Of a stretch of DNA of 32,587 nucleotides, positions 1-6,889 are shown piece by piece. The translations under genes and the position numbers were made by a program. The stretch is from an uncultured Burkholderiales bacterium. Lineage in GTDB: Bacteria > Pseudomonadota > Gammaproteobacteria > Burkholderiales > Burkholderiaceae_C. Location of the stretch: the NCBI GenBank assembly GCA_903876885.1, contig CAIRBP010000023.1, positions 1 through 32,587 of the forward strand, written 5' to 3'. The notes beneath the pieces are model-generated. The model was not told where the DNA came from, did not search any database, and saw only the letters and a program-made list of their open reading frames with translations. How positions within the stretch are numbered: position 1 is the first letter of the stretch; the number at the start of each line of letters is the position of its first letter.

Positions 1-2
1 CA

Positions 3-134
3 CTCGCAGTGATTGGATGGTTACCTCCATGGGCAAGTGGAATCGGCATGGCGCTGAGCTCTACCTTGGTGGTCTTAAATTCTTTGCAATTAGCTAGTTC
101 AAGAGCCCTAACTGCAAACGGCACGCCGAAATAA
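3..134 (+). CDS. ccoI: Copper-transporting P-type ATPase CcoI/FixI, C-terminal end (partial)
   Basis: Only the last 43 codons are in the window; the reading frame enters at base 3 and stops at TAA 132-134. The peptide has a transmembrane stretch (GWLPPWASGIGMALSS) followed by STLVVLNSLQL, the typical final helix of heavy-metal P1B-type ATPases. Members of the CcoI/FixI group export copper across the inner membrane for the CuB site of cbb3 oxidase. The identification rests on that C-terminal helix and on the position directly before ccoS and ccoN, which is the classic ccoIS-ccoNOQP arrangement. The catalytic domains lie outside the window, so a CopA-type ATPase cannot be strictly excluded. Confidence 0.75.
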   Translation, partial: LAVIGWLPPWASGIGMALSSTLVVLNSLQLASSRALTANGTPK

Positions 135-192
135 CCAATGCTTTGTGTTAAAACTTGATCATCGTTTACGAGCTTAAATCTCTGAAAAATCT

Positions 193-330
193 ATGGAAAT
201 ACTATATTTACTAGTGCCGCTATCAGTAGTTCTGGTGTTACTCATTTTGGGTGGGCTGTGGTGGGCCATAGAGAGGGGACAGTTTGAGGATTTGGACGGT
301 GAGGCAGAGCGAATACTTCGGGATGATTGA
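193..330 (+). CDS. ccoS: cbb3 oxidase maturation protein CcoS
   Basis: This 45-residue protein begins MEILYLLVPLSVVLVLL and has one N-terminal membrane helix (about residues 3-25) followed by WWAIERGQFEDLDGEAERIL. The tail, with an aromatic pair, GQFEDLD and a final acidic/arginine segment, is the CcoS signature. CcoS is a small inner-membrane protein needed for cofactor insertion into cbb3 oxidase. It sits 58 bases after the end of ccoI and 67 bases before ccoN, as in the ccoIS-ccoNOQP gene order. The ATG at 193 has only a weak Shine-Dalgarno sequence. The stop codon at 328-330 lies inside the FNR box that serves ccoN. Confidence 0.88.
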   Translation: MEILYLLVPLSVVLVLLILGGLWWAIERGQFEDLDGEAERILRDD

Positions 331-340
331 TGTAGATCAA
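327..340. promoter_or_regulatory. FNR/ANR box upstream of ccoN
   Basis: TTGATGTAGATCAA is a perfect match to the FNR-family consensus TTGAT-N4-ATCAA. Its centre (333.5) is about 64 bases before the ccoN ATG. A start site near 375 would put the box at the class II position (-41.5), and a plausible -10 element, CATACT, lies at 363-368. By family knowledge this means activation of ccoNOQP at low oxygen by an FNR/ANR protein; one is encoded at 6041-6781. The box overlaps the ccoS stop codon. Confidence 0.85.
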
Positions 341-362
341 TAATTGGAATCTTCGCATATTG

Positions 363-368
363 CATACT
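363..368 (+). promoter_or_regulatory. Putative -10 element of the ccoN promoter
   Basis: CATACT matches four of six bases of TATAAT and sits about 29 bases downstream of the centre of the perfect FNR box, as expected for a class II FNR-activated promoter lacking a good -35. It is inferred from spacing only. Confidence 0.45.
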
Positions 369-397
369 TAAGACATGATTTTACAAAAAGGTGAGGA

Positions 398-1837
398 ATG
401 AATAAATCTCTAAACCCGCAGTCTTATACAGACGACGTAGTTAGACAATTTGCCATCATGGCAGTAGTGTGGGGCGTTGTAGGTATGTTGGTAGGCCTGA
501 TCATCGCCTCCCAACTTGCTTGGCCAGATCTTAACTTCGGCATTCCTTGGTTAAGTTACGGAAGACTTAGACCTTTACATACGAATGCAGTGATTTTTGC
601 ATTTGGAGGTTGCACTCTTTTTGCTACAAGTTATTACGTGGTTCAGCGCACCGGACAAACGCGCCTTTTTGCTCCTGCGTTGGCTTCATTTACTTTTTGG
701 GGTTGGCAGGCAGTAATTTTGGCTGCAGCGATCACGCTGCCTTTAGGGTATACGACTGGTAAAGAGTACGCAGAGCTTGAGTGGCCCATTGATATATTGA
801 TTGCAGTTGTGTGGGTTGCTTACGCGGTAGTTTTCTTTGGAACGGTTGGGATTAGACGTGTTAAACATATCTATGTGGCCAACTGGTTTTACGGCGCCTT
901 CATCATTGCTGTAGCCATTTTGCATATTGTTAATAGCGCTGAGATGCCGGCTAGCTTTTGGAAATCTTATTCCGCTTACGCCGGCGTCCAAGATGCTATG
1001 GTTCAGTGGTGGTACGGTCACAACGCGGTTGGTTTCTTTCTGACTGCAGGATTTTTGGGGATTATGTATTACTTTATCCCTAAGCAGGCGGGTCGTCCCG
1101 TTTATTCCTACCGATTATCTATCGTTCATTTTTGGGCGCTGATATTTACTTATATGTGGGCAGGTCCGCATCACTTGCATTACACCGCGTTGCCGGACTG
1201 GACACAGTCCTTAGGTATGGTCTTCTCACTTATCTTATTGGCTCCTAGTTGGGGCGGCATGATCAACGGAATTATGACGCTCTCAGGAGCTTGGCATAAG
1301 CTGAGAGACGACCCAATTTTGAGATTCATGATTGTCTCCTTGTCTTTTTACGGTATGAGTACCTTTGAAGGACCAATGATGTCGATTAAAACAGTAAACG
1401 CTTTGTCCCATTACACAGACTGGACCATTGGTCATGTGCACTCTGGTGCGCTTGGATGGGTGGGGCTTGTGTCAATGGGTGCAATTTACTTTTTAATTCC
1501 TAAACTATTTGGCTTGGCCAAGATGCATAGTATTAAGGCTATCGAAATCCATTTTTGGACTGCAACGATTGGTATCGTTTTATATATCGCTGCTATGTGG
1601 ATTGCAGGTGTTATGCAAGGCCTGATGTGGAGAGCAATTAACGAGGACGGCACGCTTACATACACCTTTGTCGAGGGTGTGAAGGCGACCTATCCGTACT
1701 ACGTAGTTCGTGTTTTAGGAGGTGCTTTGTATCTCTTTGGTATGGTTGTTATGTTGTGGAACGTACTTATGACGGTTTTTGAGGGACGTGTAAAACCCAT
1801 ATTAATTCCCGCCCTTAACGACAGCACAGCTCACTAA
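398..1837 (+). CDS. ccoN: cbb3-type cytochrome c oxidase subunit I (CcoN)
   Basis: This is the catalytic haem-copper subunit of the high-affinity cbb3 oxidase, a polytopic inner-membrane protein that reduces O2 to water and pumps protons. At 479 residues it has the normal family length. Expected ligands are visible: H61 (RPLHTNAV) and H348 for low-spin haem b, H208 (YGHN), H258 and H259 (GPHHLHY) for CuB, H346 (IGHVHSG) for haem b3, and Y252 in the position of the cross-linked tyrosine. E324 in STFEGPMMS matches the conserved glutamate. A good Shine-Dalgarno (AGGTGAGG) precedes the ATG. It is the first gene of ccoNOQP and lies behind a perfect FNR box. Confidence 0.97.
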   Translation: MNKSLNPQSYTDDVVRQFAIMAVVWGVVGMLVGLIIASQLAWPDLNFGIPWLSYGRLRPLHTNAVIFAFGGCTLFATSYYVVQRTGQTRLFAPALASFTFWGWQAVILAAAITLPLGYTTGKEYAELEWPIDILIAVVWVAYAVVFFGTVGIRRVKHIYVANWFYGAFIIAVAILHIVNSAEMPASFWKSYSAYAGVQDAMVQWWYGHNAVGFFLTAGFLGIMYYFIPKQAGRPVYSYRLSIVHFWALIFTYMWAGPHHLHYTALPDWTQSLGMVFSLILLAPSWGGMINGIMTLSGAWHKLRDDPILRFMIVSLSFYGMSTFEGPMMSIKTVNALSHYTDWTIGHVHSGALGWVGLVSMGAIYFLIPKLFGLAKMHSIKAIEIHFWTATIGIVLYIAAMWIAGVMQGLMWRAINEDGTLTYTFVEGVKATYPYYVVRVLGGALYLFGMVVMLWNVLMTVFEGRVKPILIPALNDSTAH

Positions 1838-1848
1838 GGAAGAAACAC

Positions 1849-2499
1849 ATGTCTAATCAAAATCATTCAGGCTCAAACATGAAAAGTGAAGAAAGTGGTT
1901 TCTCTCATGCAAAGATTGAGACCAATAACTGGCTCATGATTATTCTGATTTTGCTCGTGATCGCAGTGGGTGGACTCGTTGAGATCGTCCCGCTTTTCTT
2001 TCAAAAATCCACAACCCAAGCGCTTGAGGGTGTGAAGCCATACACAGCCCTGCAATTAGCGGGCAGAGATATCTATTTGAGAGAGGGGTGCTATAACTGC
2101 CACTCCCAGATGATTCGTCCTTTTTTATCTGAAACCTTAAGGTACGGTCATTACTCTGTTGCGGGTGAGTTTGTATATGACCACCCATTCCAGTGGGGTA
2201 GCAAACGAACAGGCCCTGACCTGCAAAGGGTAGGGGGTAAATACAGCGATGAGTGGCACCGTATTCACTTGAACAATCCCCGCGATGTAGTTCCTGAGTC
2301 AAATATGCCCGCTTACTCTTGGCTAAGTCAAAGCACTATTGATCCAGAGGTTATGGCTCCGAGAATGCGTGCATTAAGACGAGTGGGGGTCCCCTATTCT
2401 GACGCCGAGATAGATGCAGCGGGCGGCGACGTTAAAGATAAATCTGAGCTAGACGCGTTGATTGCTTACTTGCAGTCACTTGGTCTCGCGCTTAAATAA
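1849..2499 (+). CDS. ccoO: cbb3 oxidase monohaem cytochrome c subunit CcoO
   Basis: CcoO is a membrane-anchored monohaem cytochrome c that passes electrons to CcoN. The 216-residue protein has one membrane helix at about residues 29-49 and a periplasmic domain with the haem motif CYNCH at 81-85. Family features such as [14 protein letters not shown], the [22 protein letters not shown] segment and the probable Met ligand in SNMPAYSWL are all present. It starts 11 bases after ccoN with a purine-rich Shine-Dalgarno (AAGGAAG) and is followed closely by ccoQ. The N-terminal 20 residues are polar and variable, as in other CcoO proteins. Confidence 0.96.
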   Translation: MSNQNHSGSNMKSEESGFSHAKIETNNWLMIILILLVIAVGGLVEIVPLFFQKSTTQALEGVKPYTALQLAGRDIYLREGCYNCHSQMIRPFLSETLRYGHYSVAGEFVYDHPFQWGSKRTGPDLQRVGGKYSDEWHRIHLNNPRDVVPESNMPAYSWLSQSTIDPEVMAPRMRALRRVGVPYSDAEIDAAGGDVKDKSELDALIAYLQSLGLALK

Positions 2500-2515
2500 T
2501 AGAGAAGAGACCATC

Positions 2516-2653
2516 ATGGATATTACAACGCTTAGAGTGATTGCCACAGTGCTTAGTTTCGTCACGTTTGTGGGCATCATTATTTGGGCGCTTGATAAGC
2601 GCAAAACGAGTGAATTTGAAGAAGCAGCCAAGCTCCCCTTTTTGGATGATTAA
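2516..2653 (+). CDS. ccoQ: cbb3 oxidase small subunit CcoQ
   Basis: CcoQ is a short single-span subunit thought to stabilise the cbb3 complex. I chose the ATG at 2516, not the longer in-frame opening at 2462, because it follows AGAGAAGAGA and gives the expected 45-residue protein starting MDITTLRVIATVL. One membrane helix (about residues 7-26) is followed by a charged tail, DKRKTSEFEEAAKLPFLDD; the ending FxEAAxLPF is characteristic of CcoQ. It lies between ccoO (gap 16) and ccoP (gap 9), the standard order. Confidence 0.9.
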   Translation: MDITTLRVIATVLSFVTFVGIIIWALDKRKTSEFEEAAKLPFLDD

Positions 2654-2662
2654 GGATTTAAG

Positions 2663-3586
2663 ATGAGTGACTTTCTCTCCCCCTTTTGGTCAGTTTATGT
2701 GAGCGTGATCGTACTTGTGGGTATATTTGCCTGCGGACTACTTTTGTGGGTGACTTCTAAGTATAAAGATACTGGGGCTCACTCAGAGTCGACCGGGCAT
2801 GTATGGGACGAAGATATTGTCGAGATGAATAATCCTTTACCGCTTTGGTGGGTAGGGCTGTTCATCATCACCATTATTTTTGGTCTCGGATACCTCTACC
2901 TCTATCCTGGGTTGGGATCCAATGCGGGGCAGCTTGGGTGGAGCTCAAGAGGCGCCTATGAGCAGGAAAAGACCGCTGCTAATTTGACGCTTGCTCCCTT
3001 GTATTCAAAGTTTGACGCTATGCCCATAGAGGTTGTTGCTAAAGATCCTCAGGCAGTAGCGATCGGTAATAGACTTTTTATGAATAACTGCTCTCAGTGT
3101 CACGGCTCTGATGCACAGGGCTCTAAGGGATTCCCCAACTTAACGGATCGGGACTGGTTACACGGTGGTTTGCCAGAGAATATTCAGGAAACAATTACAA
3201 AGGGACGTATCGGCATGATGCCTCCTTTGGCTCAGGCCCTTGGCTCTGAGGAGGATGTTAAAAACGTCGCGCAGTATGTTCTAAGTTTGTCCAACAGTAA
3301 ACACGATGCTGACAAGGCAGCCAAAGGACAGGTCAAGTTTGCACAAGTGTGTGCTGGCTGTCACGGTGCAGACGGGAAAGGCAATACTGTGATTGGCTCT
3401 GCTAATTTAACTGATCAAATTTGGTTGCACGGAGTCGGTGAGCAAGCTATTATTTCCATGATTGTCAACGGTAAAAATAACCAAATGCCCGCTCAGGAAG
3501 GTCGTTTGACCCCGTCCCAGATAAGGATGCTGACAGCTTATGTTTGGGGCCTGTCTAACGGAGCCTCTGCACCTGGAACGAATTAG
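2663..3586 (+). CDS. ccoP: cbb3 oxidase dihaem cytochrome c subunit CcoP
   Basis: CcoP is the dihaem subunit that takes electrons from soluble cytochrome c and hands them to CcoO. The 307-residue protein has two N-terminal membrane helices (about 10-30 and 58-80) separated by the conserved HVWDEDIVEMNNPLPLWW segment. Two periplasmic cytochrome c domains follow, with haem motifs CSQCH and CAGCH. Probable axial methionines are in GMMPPL and NQMPAQ. It ends the ccoNOQP run; a small GC-rich hairpin separates it from ccoG. Length and layout are normal for betaproteobacteria. Confidence 0.96.
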   Translation: MSDFLSPFWSVYVSVIVLVGIFACGLLLWVTSKYKDTGAHSESTGHVWDEDIVEMNNPLPLWWVGLFIITIIFGLGYLYLYPGLGSNAGQLGWSSRGAYEQEKTAANLTLAPLYSKFDAMPIEVVAKDPQAVAIGNRLFMNNCSQCHGSDAQGSKGFPNLTDRDWLHGGLPENIQETITKGRIGMMPPLAQALGSEEDVKNVAQYVLSLSNSKHDADKAAKGQVKFAQVCAGCHGADGKGNTVIGSANLTDQIWLHGVGEQAIISMIVNGKNNQMPAQEGRLTPSQIRMLTAYVWGLSNGASAPGTN

Positions 3587-3668
3587 ACGTTAGACTTTTA
3601 GAGCCGAGATAAAACCAGTGAATCAGTTTTCTAATTTGAATTTAGATTTTCAAGGTAAATGAGAATTA

Positions 3669-3684
3669 GGGGCTTTCAAGCCCC
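3669..3684 (+). terminator. Hairpin between ccoP and ccoG
   Basis: GGGGCTT-TC-AAGCCCC forms a short GC-rich stem, followed by TTGTTCATTTCTCC. The T-rich tail is imperfect. It probably acts as a partial terminator or 3' end stabiliser that lowers ccoG expression relative to ccoNOQP. Confidence 0.55.
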
Positions 3685-3707
3685 TTGTTCATTTCTCCTT
3701 AACTACT

Positions 3708-5237
3708 ATGCAGCATCAATCCTCTGATAAACCCAATATTTTGGAAAAAATTATTCCGATACTACCTTTGAGTGCCAATCAGCCTGGCTCACCTGCATTA
3801 CCTACCTCAGGTGGCTCAGGTGGCTCAGGTGTTGATGGTTCTAATGGTGTTAGTTCGGGTGGGGGTAGTGAATTTTTATACAAGGCTGCAGAAAAAATAT
3901 ATCCTCGCTCAGTTCACGGGCTCTTTGCCAGACTGAGGTGGTTGACAGTCATTTTGACCCAATGCGTCTTCTACGGTCTCCCCTGGTTGGAGTGGGGCCA
4001 AAGGCAAGCCGTTTTATTCGATCTGGGGGCTAGGCGGTTTTATCTCTTTGGGGTACTTTTGTACCCTCAAGACTTCATATACCTTACTGGCCTTTTGATC
4101 ATTTGTGCTCTTTCGCTGTTTTTATTCACCGCTGTTGCTGGACGCCTTTGGTGTGGCTACGCTTGTCCTCAAACTGTGTATAGCGAAATTTTCATGTGGA
4201 TTGAGCACAGAATAGAGGGAGACCGGTCAGCTCGTATGCGACTAGATCAAGGGGCCTTTACAGCGGAGAAACTGTTTAAAAAATCCCTGAAGCATTTTGT
4301 CTGGATTTCCTTGGCCGCTTGGACAGGTTTCACTTTTGTTGGATATTTCACGCCAATACATAAACTAGCCAATGAACTAGTCTCCTATCAACTTGGCCCT
4401 TGGGAGCTTTTTTGGATTTGCTTTTATGCTTTTGCAACCTACGGAAATGCAGGCTACATGCGCGAACAGGTTTGTTTGTATATGTGTCCCTACGCAAGAT
4501 TTCAAAGCGCGATGTTTGATCACGATACGCTTATCGTCTCCTACGACTCAGCAAGAGGAGAGTCAAGGGGAGGGCGATCAAAGCACGATGATCCCAAAAC
4601 ACTTGGACTTGGTGCGTGTGTTGATTGCACTCTTTGCGTCCAAGTCTGTCCAACTGGAATCGATATTCGCGATGGGCTCCAGTATGAGTGCATAGGCTGC
4701 GGAGCTTGTGCGGATGTTTGCGACACCGTGATGGACAAAATGGGCTATGCAAGGGGGCTGGTTCGTTATGTGACTCAAAATGCATTGGGCAAGGGACTGA
4801 CTCGCTCACAAATGTGGGCCCGGATTCTCAGGCCCAGAGTCTTAATTTATGCTGGTGTTTTATTGGCTTTGATAAGTTTTTGGATTATCAGCTTAAGTTT
4901 GCGCGTACCCCTCAAATTTGACATTGTTCGTGATCGAGGGTCCCTTGCCAGGATCACGGAACACGGCACACTTGAGAATGTCTACAGAATTCAAGTTATG
5001 AACGCCACCGAACAAGACCAGACTTATCAGCTATCTGTAAGCGGTATTGAGGGGATTTATATACACTCGAATACAACGCTAAAGGTACACGCAACACAGT
5101 CTAGTTGGGTGCCTGTTCAAGTAGACATACCCTATGAAGGCTCAAGTGAAGGTTCCCATAAAATTAAGTTTGAGTTGACGCCAATAAACGCAAATTACAA
5201 GGTGACAGAAGGATCGGTTTTTATCGTTCCTCACTAA
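3708..5237 (+). CDS. ccoG: cbb3 oxidase assembly iron-sulfur protein CcoG (RdxA/FixG)
   Basis: CcoG is a polytopic membrane protein with two [4Fe-4S] clusters, proposed to reduce copper for delivery to cbb3 oxidase. The 509 residues contain several membrane helices, the paired-cysteine motifs GRLWCGYACPQ and EQVCLYMCPYARFQ, and two ferredoxin motifs, CVDCTLCVQVCP and CIGCGACADVCD (about residues 304-341). A C-terminal Ig-like periplasmic domain matches the FixG C-terminal region. Residues about 29-53 form an unusual Gly/Ser-rich linker (PTSGGSGGSGVDGSNG) encoded partly by a 9-bp repeat (about 3808-3834). It follows ccoP after 121 bases with a hairpin between them, and precedes the fixH-like gene. 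Confidence 0.95.
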   Translation: MQHQSSDKPNILEKIIPILPLSANQPGSPALPTSGGSGGSGVDGSNGVSSGGGSEFLYKAAEKIYPRSVHGLFARLRWLTVILTQCVFYGLPWLEWGQRQAVLFDLGARRFYLFGVLLYPQDFIYLTGLLIICALSLFLFTAVAGRLWCGYACPQTVYSEIFMWIEHRIEGDRSARMRLDQGAFTAEKLFKKSLKHFVWISLAAWTGFTFVGYFTPIHKLANELVSYQLGPWELFWICFYAFATYGNAGYMREQVCLYMCPYARFQSAMFDHDTLIVSYDSARGESRGGRSKHDDPKTLGLGACVDCTLCVQVCPTGIDIRDGLQYECIGCGACADVCDTVMDKMGYARGLVRYVTQNALGKGLTRSQMWARILRPRVLIYAGVLLALISFWIISLSLRVPLKFDIVRDRGSLARITEHGTLENVYRIQVMNATEQDQTYQLSVSGIEGIYIHSNTTLKVHATQSSWVPVQVDIPYEGSSEGSHKIKFELTPINANYKVTEGSVFIVPH

Positions 5238-5254
5238 TAATAACGGAGACAAAC

Positions 5255-5659
5255 ATGACAACAAATACCTTCGCACCAGAGCGCATCCAAGAGGTTGCTC
5301 CTCGTTGGTGGAGATTTGGATACGTTTGGTTAGTAATTGCAGGACCACTTATAGTGGTAATAGCGGCTATTTTCACGGCTATTCTTGCCTTTAACAGCAA
5401 TGACGTGATCGTCTCCGATAATGATCCAAAAACGACAGCACTTGCCAATTACAGAAGCATGGTGCCAGCACAAACTGCGAGCTATCACGCTGCAACGCCG
5501 GATGCGGGTCTTCTCATTGCTAGAACTAGGGCTGCTGGTATGTCTGCTGCAAGTAACCAGAACCGGGTCCAGGTCCAGGGCTCCCCCTCAGCCTCTCCCT
5601 CCGTCTCCTCAACAATGCCTGAGACTCCTGCCTCAAAAGCTCGGGAGCCTATCCAATGA
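5255..5659 (+). CDS. FixH-like membrane protein of the cbb3 cluster
   Basis: The 134-residue product has a basic/aromatic start (PRWWRFGYVWLVIAGPLIVVIAAIFTAILAF), one membrane helix at about residues 21-47, the stretch SNDVIVSDNDP and a long Ala/Ser/Pro-rich tail. The helix with a GP pair and an acidic segment just after it fits short betaproteobacterial FixH/CcoH-type proteins, which assist cbb3 assembly or copper loading. The tail (residues about 95-134) looks disordered. A Shine-Dalgarno (CGGAG) precedes ATG 5255, 17 bases after ccoG. Its stop overlaps the next start (ATGA). The family call rests on resemblance and context, so ccoH is not assigned. Confidence 0.65.
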   Translation: MTTNTFAPERIQEVAPRWWRFGYVWLVIAGPLIVVIAAIFTAILAFNSNDVIVSDNDPKTTALANYRSMVPAQTASYHAATPDAGLLIARTRAAGMSAASNQNRVQVQGSPSASPSVSSTMPETPASKAREPIQ

Positions 5660-5955
5660 GCAACTTAATCCGTGATCACAGGTTGATGTGGATTTTATGG
5701 CCCTCTTTTTTAATGGCCTGTGTGTTGGAGTTGATCGTGTTTGCGTTTATCGATCCAGAGGCTATGGAGTTTATGGGGCAACCACTCGAATGGTCACGCA
5801 GCGCGGTTTATTCAATAAGTTTTTTCATGTTTTGGTTATTTGCTGCTACTTCCAGTGCTTTAACCACTCTATTAGCTCAATCACCTTTTGAGTTAAACCG
5901 CTGCCCACTGGAGCGCAATGAGCGACCTGGGGCTTGTCCCAAAGAGCCCTGTTAA
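5656..5955 (+). CDS. Small two-helix membrane protein with Cys-rich tail, cbb3-associated
   Basis: The 99-residue product starts MSNLIRDHRLMWILWPSF and has two membrane helices (about 10-31 and 46-70). It ends in a short basic tail with three cysteines (C83, C94, C99), two of them in Cys-Pro pairs. The positive-inside rule places both ends in the cytoplasm. It overlaps the fixH-like gene by four bases (ATGA), so the two are translationally coupled. I recall similar unnamed proteins after fixH in Burkholderiales cbb3 clusters but know no proven function. The cysteine tail and location suggest, without proof, a role in metal handling for the oxidase. Confidence 0.7.
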   Translation: MSNLIRDHRLMWILWPSFLMACVLELIVFAFIDPEAMEFMGQPLEWSRSAVYSISFFMFWLFAATSSALTTLLAQSPFELNRCPLERNERPGACPKEPC

Positions 5956-5961
5956 GGAGGT
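5954..5961 (+). promoter_or_regulatory. Perfect Shine-Dalgarno sequence with no gene behind it
   Basis: AAGGAGGT is a full anti-16S complement that overlaps the stop codon of the small membrane protein. The only nearby start is TTG at 5971, opening a four-codon frame (MIKL, stop), followed by the 3' end of the convergent fnr gene. It may be chance, a remnant of a lost gene, or a ribosome-binding element with a minimal leader. Confidence 0.3.
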
Positions 5962-6040
5962 AGGGGAGTTTTGATTAAACTCTAAAAAGTGCCTCTCATA
6001 TAGCGAGCGAAGCAACGGTGCGGCAGATGAACTTCTTAGC

Positions 6041-6781
6041 TTAGATACACTTATCTTGTGAATTCACAATTTGTTTAAGGGCTTCTGGCTTCATGATTTT
6101 TAGATTTCGCTGCTTAACATCAATAATTCCTTCTTCAGCAAATTTAGAGAACGCTCGACTCACTGTTTCAAGCTTTAACCCTAAGAAACTCCCGATTTCC
6201 TCACGAGTCATTCGAAGCACTAATTCGGATTGAGAAAATCCCCTGGCATGTAAGCGTTGGACTAAATTGAGTAAAAAGGCCGCAAGACGCTCCTCCGCTT
6301 TCATACTACCGAGAAGCAAAATGACACTGTTTTCGCGTACGATCTCACGACTCATCATTTTGTGGACGTGGTGTTGAAGACTTTTTACCTCTAAGGAGAG
6401 TTGCTCAATTTTCTCAAAGGGCATGACGCAGACCTCAGCATCCTCAAGAGCTATGGCATCACATGCGTGGTGATCGTTGACTATTCCGTCAAGCCCAATA
6501 ATTTCTCCGGCCATCTGAAATCCAGAAACTTGATCTCGGCCATCCTCGGTTGTAACGGAGGTTTTAAAAAAACCAGTTCTTATTGCATATATGGATTTGA
6601 AAGGTGCGCCTGAGTGAAATAGAAAATCACCTTTTTTAATTTTTTTTCGCGCAGCGACCAATTGATCTATACGCTCAAGGTCTTGCTCACTAAGACCCAT
6701 GGGCATGCACAGCTCACGCAAATTGCAATTTGAGCAAGCAACTTTAATTGCGGTTGGAGTAATTGGGATCATAACCATCAT
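6041..6781 (-). CDS. fnr: FNR/ANR-type oxygen-sensing transcription regulator
   Basis: This Crp/FNR-family activator carries the full oxygen-sensing set: C16, C19, C25 and C118 match the spacing of E. coli FNR C20, C23, C29 and C122, the ligands of the [4Fe-4S] cluster. The order is cyclic-nucleotide-binding-like beta-roll, a long dimerisation helix ending MKAEERLAAFLLNLVQR, and a helix-turn-helix. The recognition helix LETVSRAF keeps the E-xx-SR residues that read TTGAT half-sites. Two matching boxes are in this window, before ccoN and in this gene's own upstream region, so autoregulation is possible. The 246 residues start at the first of several close Met codons (MMVM), so the exact start is uncertain by a few codons. 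Confidence 0.93.
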   Translation of the reverse strand: MMVMIPITPTAIKVACSNCNLRELCMPMGLSEQDLERIDQLVAARKKIKKGDFLFHSGAPFKSIYAIRTGFFKTSVTTEDGRDQVSGFQMAGEIIGLDGIVNDHHACDAIALEDAEVCVMPFEKIEQLSLEVKSLQHHVHKMMSREIVRENSVILLLGSMKAEERLAAFLLNLVQRLHARGFSQSELVLRMTREEIGSFLGLKLETVSRAFSKFAEEGIIDVKQRNLKIMKPEALKQIVNSQDKCI

Positions 6782-6812
6782 TATAAGTTCTTTGCGTAAA
6801 TACCTTATAGGT

Positions 6813-6826
6813 TTGATCTACCTCAA
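6813..6826. promoter_or_regulatory. FNR box between fnr and hemN
   Basis: TTGATCTACCTCAA matches TTGAT-N4-ATCAA at nine of ten defined positions. Its centre (6819.5) and a CATATT -10 candidate at 6849-6854 give a class II promoter for hemN with a start site near 6861. The box also lies 32 bases before the fnr start on the other strand, where it could repress or tune fnr. Confidence 0.75.
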
Positions 6827-6889
6827 GGGTGTACCCCTGTAAATAGGGCATATTTAGGGCGAGATTAATAAAAATTACGAGTTTAAGAT

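Noticed and set aside
5966-5982. GAGTTT/AAACTC repeat as the terminator between the cbb3 cluster and fnr
   Set aside because: Short AT-rich stem with no T run on either strand.
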